This document shows positions 34,002-35,972 of a stretch of 35,972 nucleotides of DNA, one piece after another. The position numbers and the translations under genes were made by a program. This DNA comes from an uncultured Saprospiraceae bacterium (GTDB lineage Bacteria; Bacteroidota; Bacteroidia; Chitinophagales; Saprospiraceae). Where the stretch lies: positions 1 through 35,972 of the forward strand of contig CALFUQ010000128.1 in NCBI GenBank assembly GCA_937929885.1. The letters run 5' to 3'. Below the pieces are notes generated by a model. It ran no database searches and was not told the origin of the DNA. It saw only the letters and a list, made by a program, of their open reading frames with translations. Positions within the stretch are counted from its first letter, which is position 1. Each line of letters starts with the position of its first letter.

Positions 34002-35396
34002 ATGAAGAATTTACTAACCTCGTTTTTACTCATTTTTTCCCTTTCGATCACAGCTTCTGCTCAGCAACACGATCATGAGCAGCATGATGGGCACCAGCAC
34101 TCAGATCATGACGGGCATGATCACATTCAAGAAGCAGATCCAGCGCTAAAAGTTCCCAATGCTGGAGGAGCTCATATTGATGGAGATAATCATCACCAAA
34201 CTGACGGACATACACATGCTGGAGATCATGGAGCACATCATGAGCCTAACGCATGTGGAATTGTAACTCATCATGAATTCGATCCTGGAGCTTTAGCGTT
34301 TCACCACATCAGTGATCAGAATGTTTACAATGTTGGTCCTTGGAAATTTCCTTTACCATGTATCCTTAAGACTCATGGTTCTAAAAAAATAGAATTCTTT
34401 TCATCTGGAAAGTTTAATGCGGATTATCACATGACTGGTACAAATGCCTATAATGGTTATGTACTGTACGAAGGGATAGTTCGAAGAGTAGTTGGAGATT
34501 TTCCTGATGGTTTAATTGATATAGGCCATAACGCTTTAGGTGTAGAACAAGAAGAAGTAGACGGTAAGGCTAGAGATGTAGTTTACTTATGTCATAACGG
34601 GAATAAGTTAAGATGTGATAATAAGAGCACACTTGACGGAGGACTGTTTGGAGGAGGAATAACTTCTTTTACAGATTTCTCGATTACTAAGAATGTACTT
34701 TCGATGATTTTCATGGTATTCTTGATGAGTTGGTTGTTCTTGACTATAGCAAAGAGATATAGAGAAAGGGAAGGGAAAGCGCCGTCGGGAGTTCAAGGGT
34801 TGTTTGAACCTATCATAGTCTTTATACAAGATGAAGTTGCAAAGCCATTTATAGGGCACAAGTGGGAGAAGTTCTTACCATTCTTACTGACAATTTTCTT
34901 TTTTATTCTAGGCTTGAATTTGTTTGGTCAGATTCCTTTTTTAGGAGGATCTAATGTTACAGGAAGTCTTTCAGTTACTATGGTTCTAGCGATTATCGCA
35001 TTCTTAGTGACTAACTTAAATGGAAACAAACATTACTGGGAACATATATTCTGGATGCCTGGAGTACCTGCATGGGTCAAGACTATTTTGACACCCGTGG
35101 AGTTTTTAGGTGTATTCATTAAACCATTAACCCTCATGCTGCGATTGTTTGCAAACATAACTGCAGGTCATATGGTAATGGTGATTTTTGTGAGTTTGAT
35201 TTTTGTCTTTAGTAAAAACGGAACATCAGTACTGGGCGGATATGGTACATCCATCGCGTCAGGCTTGCTGACAGTATTTATGATGGCTATCGAGTTGTTG
35301 GTGGCATTCATACAAGCATTCGTATTTACAATTTTGACAGCGAGTTATATTGGCGCTGCTGTAGAGGAGCACCATCATGCTGAAGAGCATCATTAA
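34002..35396 (+). CDS. atpB: F-type ATP synthase subunit a with signal peptide and His-rich periplasmic head
   Basis: A 464-residue Fo subunit a; the membrane core is normal but the N-terminus is greatly extended. Residues 1-20 form a signal peptide (ending TASAQ), residues 23-102 contain 20 histidines mixed with Asp and Gly, and a further non-membrane part runs to about residue 225 with four Cys (one at residue 85, then in LPCIL, YLCHNG and LRCDN). The membrane domain (about 230-455) has the proton-path arginine at 381 in LMLRLFANITAGH and ends with another His cluster (EEHHHAEEHH). An N-terminal extension with a signal sequence is known in Bacteroidota AtpB; the density of His here is striking. 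It is the first gene of the operon, followed by atpE and atpF. Confidence 0.95.
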   Translation: MKNLLTSFLLIFSLSITASAQQHDHEQHDGHQHSDHDGHDHIQEADPALKVPNAGGAHIDGDNHHQTDGHTHAGDHGAHHEPNACGIVTHHEFDPGALAFHHISDQNVYNVGPWKFPLPCILKTHGSKKIEFFSSGKFNADYHMTGTNAYNGYVLYEGIVRRVVGDFPDGLIDIGHNALGVEQEEVDGKARDVVYLCHNGNKLRCDNKSTLDGGLFGGGITSFTDFSITKNVLSMIFMVFLMSWLFLTIAKRYREREGKAPSGVQGLFEPIIVFIQDEVAKPFIGHKWEKFLPFLLTIFFFILGLNLFGQIPFLGGSNVTGSLSVTMVLAIIAFLVTNLNGNKHYWEHIFWMPGVPAWVKTILTPVEFLGVFIKPLTLMLRLFANITAGHMVMVIFVSLIFVFSKNGTSVLGGYGTSIASGLLTVFMMAIELLVAFIQAFVFTILTASYIGAAVEEHHHAEEHH

Positions 35397-35421
35397 TAGA
35401 GTTTATTTTTTTTAATCATAA

Positions 35422-35640
<219 letters not shown>

Positions 35641-35653
35641 ATAAACTAATTAA

Positions 35654-35696
35654 CTGATACGCCGACAACGGTTGGTTGTTGGTGTATCAGCCTTTT
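35654..35696 (+). promoter_or_regulatory. large intercistronic hairpin between atpE and atpF
   Basis: Bases 35654-35669 pair with 35675-35690 over 16 positions (two G-T wobbles, no mismatch) around a 5-base loop, followed by CCTTTT. It starts 14 bases after the atpE stop and ends 13 bases before the first atpF ATG. It could be a partial terminator or an RNA end-protecting structure that raises atpE mRNA over atpF mRNA. Confidence 0.8.
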
Positions 35697-35703
35697 AAAA
35701 ATT

Positions 35704-35972
35704 ATGATTATGAATTTAATTGTATTACTAGATTTCAATCCGATAAAACCAGACTTAGGGCTTATCCTCTGGACAACAATATTTTTCTGTCTCTTCTGGT
35801 GGCTAATTGGTAGAAGTGCTTTTAGACCAATAAAGGATGCACTAAAGTCAAGAGAGGAAGATATCCAAGGTGCATTAGATGAAGCTAAAAAAGCAAAAGA
35901 AGAAATGGCAATGATGAAGGCTGAAAACGAAGCACTCATCGCTCAAGCAAGAGAGGAGAGAGCTCAAATTCT
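35704..35972 (+). CDS. atpF: F-type ATP synthase subunit b, 3' truncated by window edge
   Basis: The first 89 codons are present and the frame is open to the last base. A hydrophobic N-terminal helix (about 18-37, LGLILWTTIFFCLFWWLIG) is followed by GRSAFRPIKDALKSREEDI and a charged helix (DEAKKAKEEMAMMKAENEAL), the usual opening of the subunit b stator stalk. Two in-frame ATGs (35704 and 35710) are possible starts. It follows atpB and atpE in the standard order. Confidence 0.93.
   Translation, partial: MIMNLIVLLDFNPIKPDLGLILWTTIFFCLFWWLIGRSAFRPIKDALKSREEDIQGALDEAKKAKEEMAMMKAENEALIAQAREERAQI

Overview
The window reads as chromosomal backbone of a Bacteroidota bacterium, and the protein flavour (a signal-peptide-bearing, very His-rich AtpB, a DUF6029 protein with an Omp28-related lipoprotein, a FecI/FecR/TonB-receptor trio, long secreted proteases) leans towards the Saprospiria or a neighbouring class; the class-level guess is inference. 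Several promoters fit the Bacteroidota pattern (TAnnTTTG at -7), base composition is AT-rich by eye, and several genes start with TTG or GTG. I see no rRNA, tRNA, insertion sequence, prophage or CRISPR array.

Layout. 1-4355 (+): 3' end of radC, an MsbA-like ABC exporter, a small membrane protein and a family 2 glycosyltransferase. 4366-9150 (-): a metal-homeostasis block made of a DtxR/MntR-type regulator, a TroA/ZnuA-like metal-binding protein and its ATPase, then feoA and feoB. Near-identical inverted repeats (TTTAGA/TCTAAA half-sites) lie in the regulator's promoter region and just before feoA, so one regulator probably controls both metal-uptake units. No ABC permease gene accompanies the binding protein and ATPase. 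9226-12061 (+): a nitroreductase and a membrane pyrophosphatase with a well-formed promoter.

12193-20829: a secreted kexin-like S8 protease (+), a convergent lipoprotein M43 metalloprotease with an Asp/Asn/Ser linker (-), and, divergent from the latter, an ECF sigma factor, a FecR-type anti-sigma factor and an STN-domain TonB-dependent receptor forming a cell-surface signalling system. 21148-25337 (+): a Prc/Tsp C-terminal processing protease ending in a strong terminator, and an ABC-F ATPase. 25320-26380 (-): a GNAT acetyltransferase and a TlpA-like thioredoxin, translationally coupled. 26450-28908 (+): a predicted outer-membrane DUF6029 protein coupled to an Omp28-related CxxC lipoprotein.

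28986-35972 (+) is housekeeping: pheT, a small coiled-coil protein, zapA, rny (preceded by a terminator-like hairpin), then the start of an F-type ATP synthase operon (atpB, atpE, atpF cut by the window end). A 16-bp hairpin lies between atpE and atpF.

The most interesting signals are regulatory or structural: the shared metal operators, the permease-less metal ABC unit with a membrane-anchored binding protein, the His-rich AtpB head, the atpE-atpF hairpin and the surface-signalling/protease neighbourhood. I did not find a clearly novel defence or mobile system.
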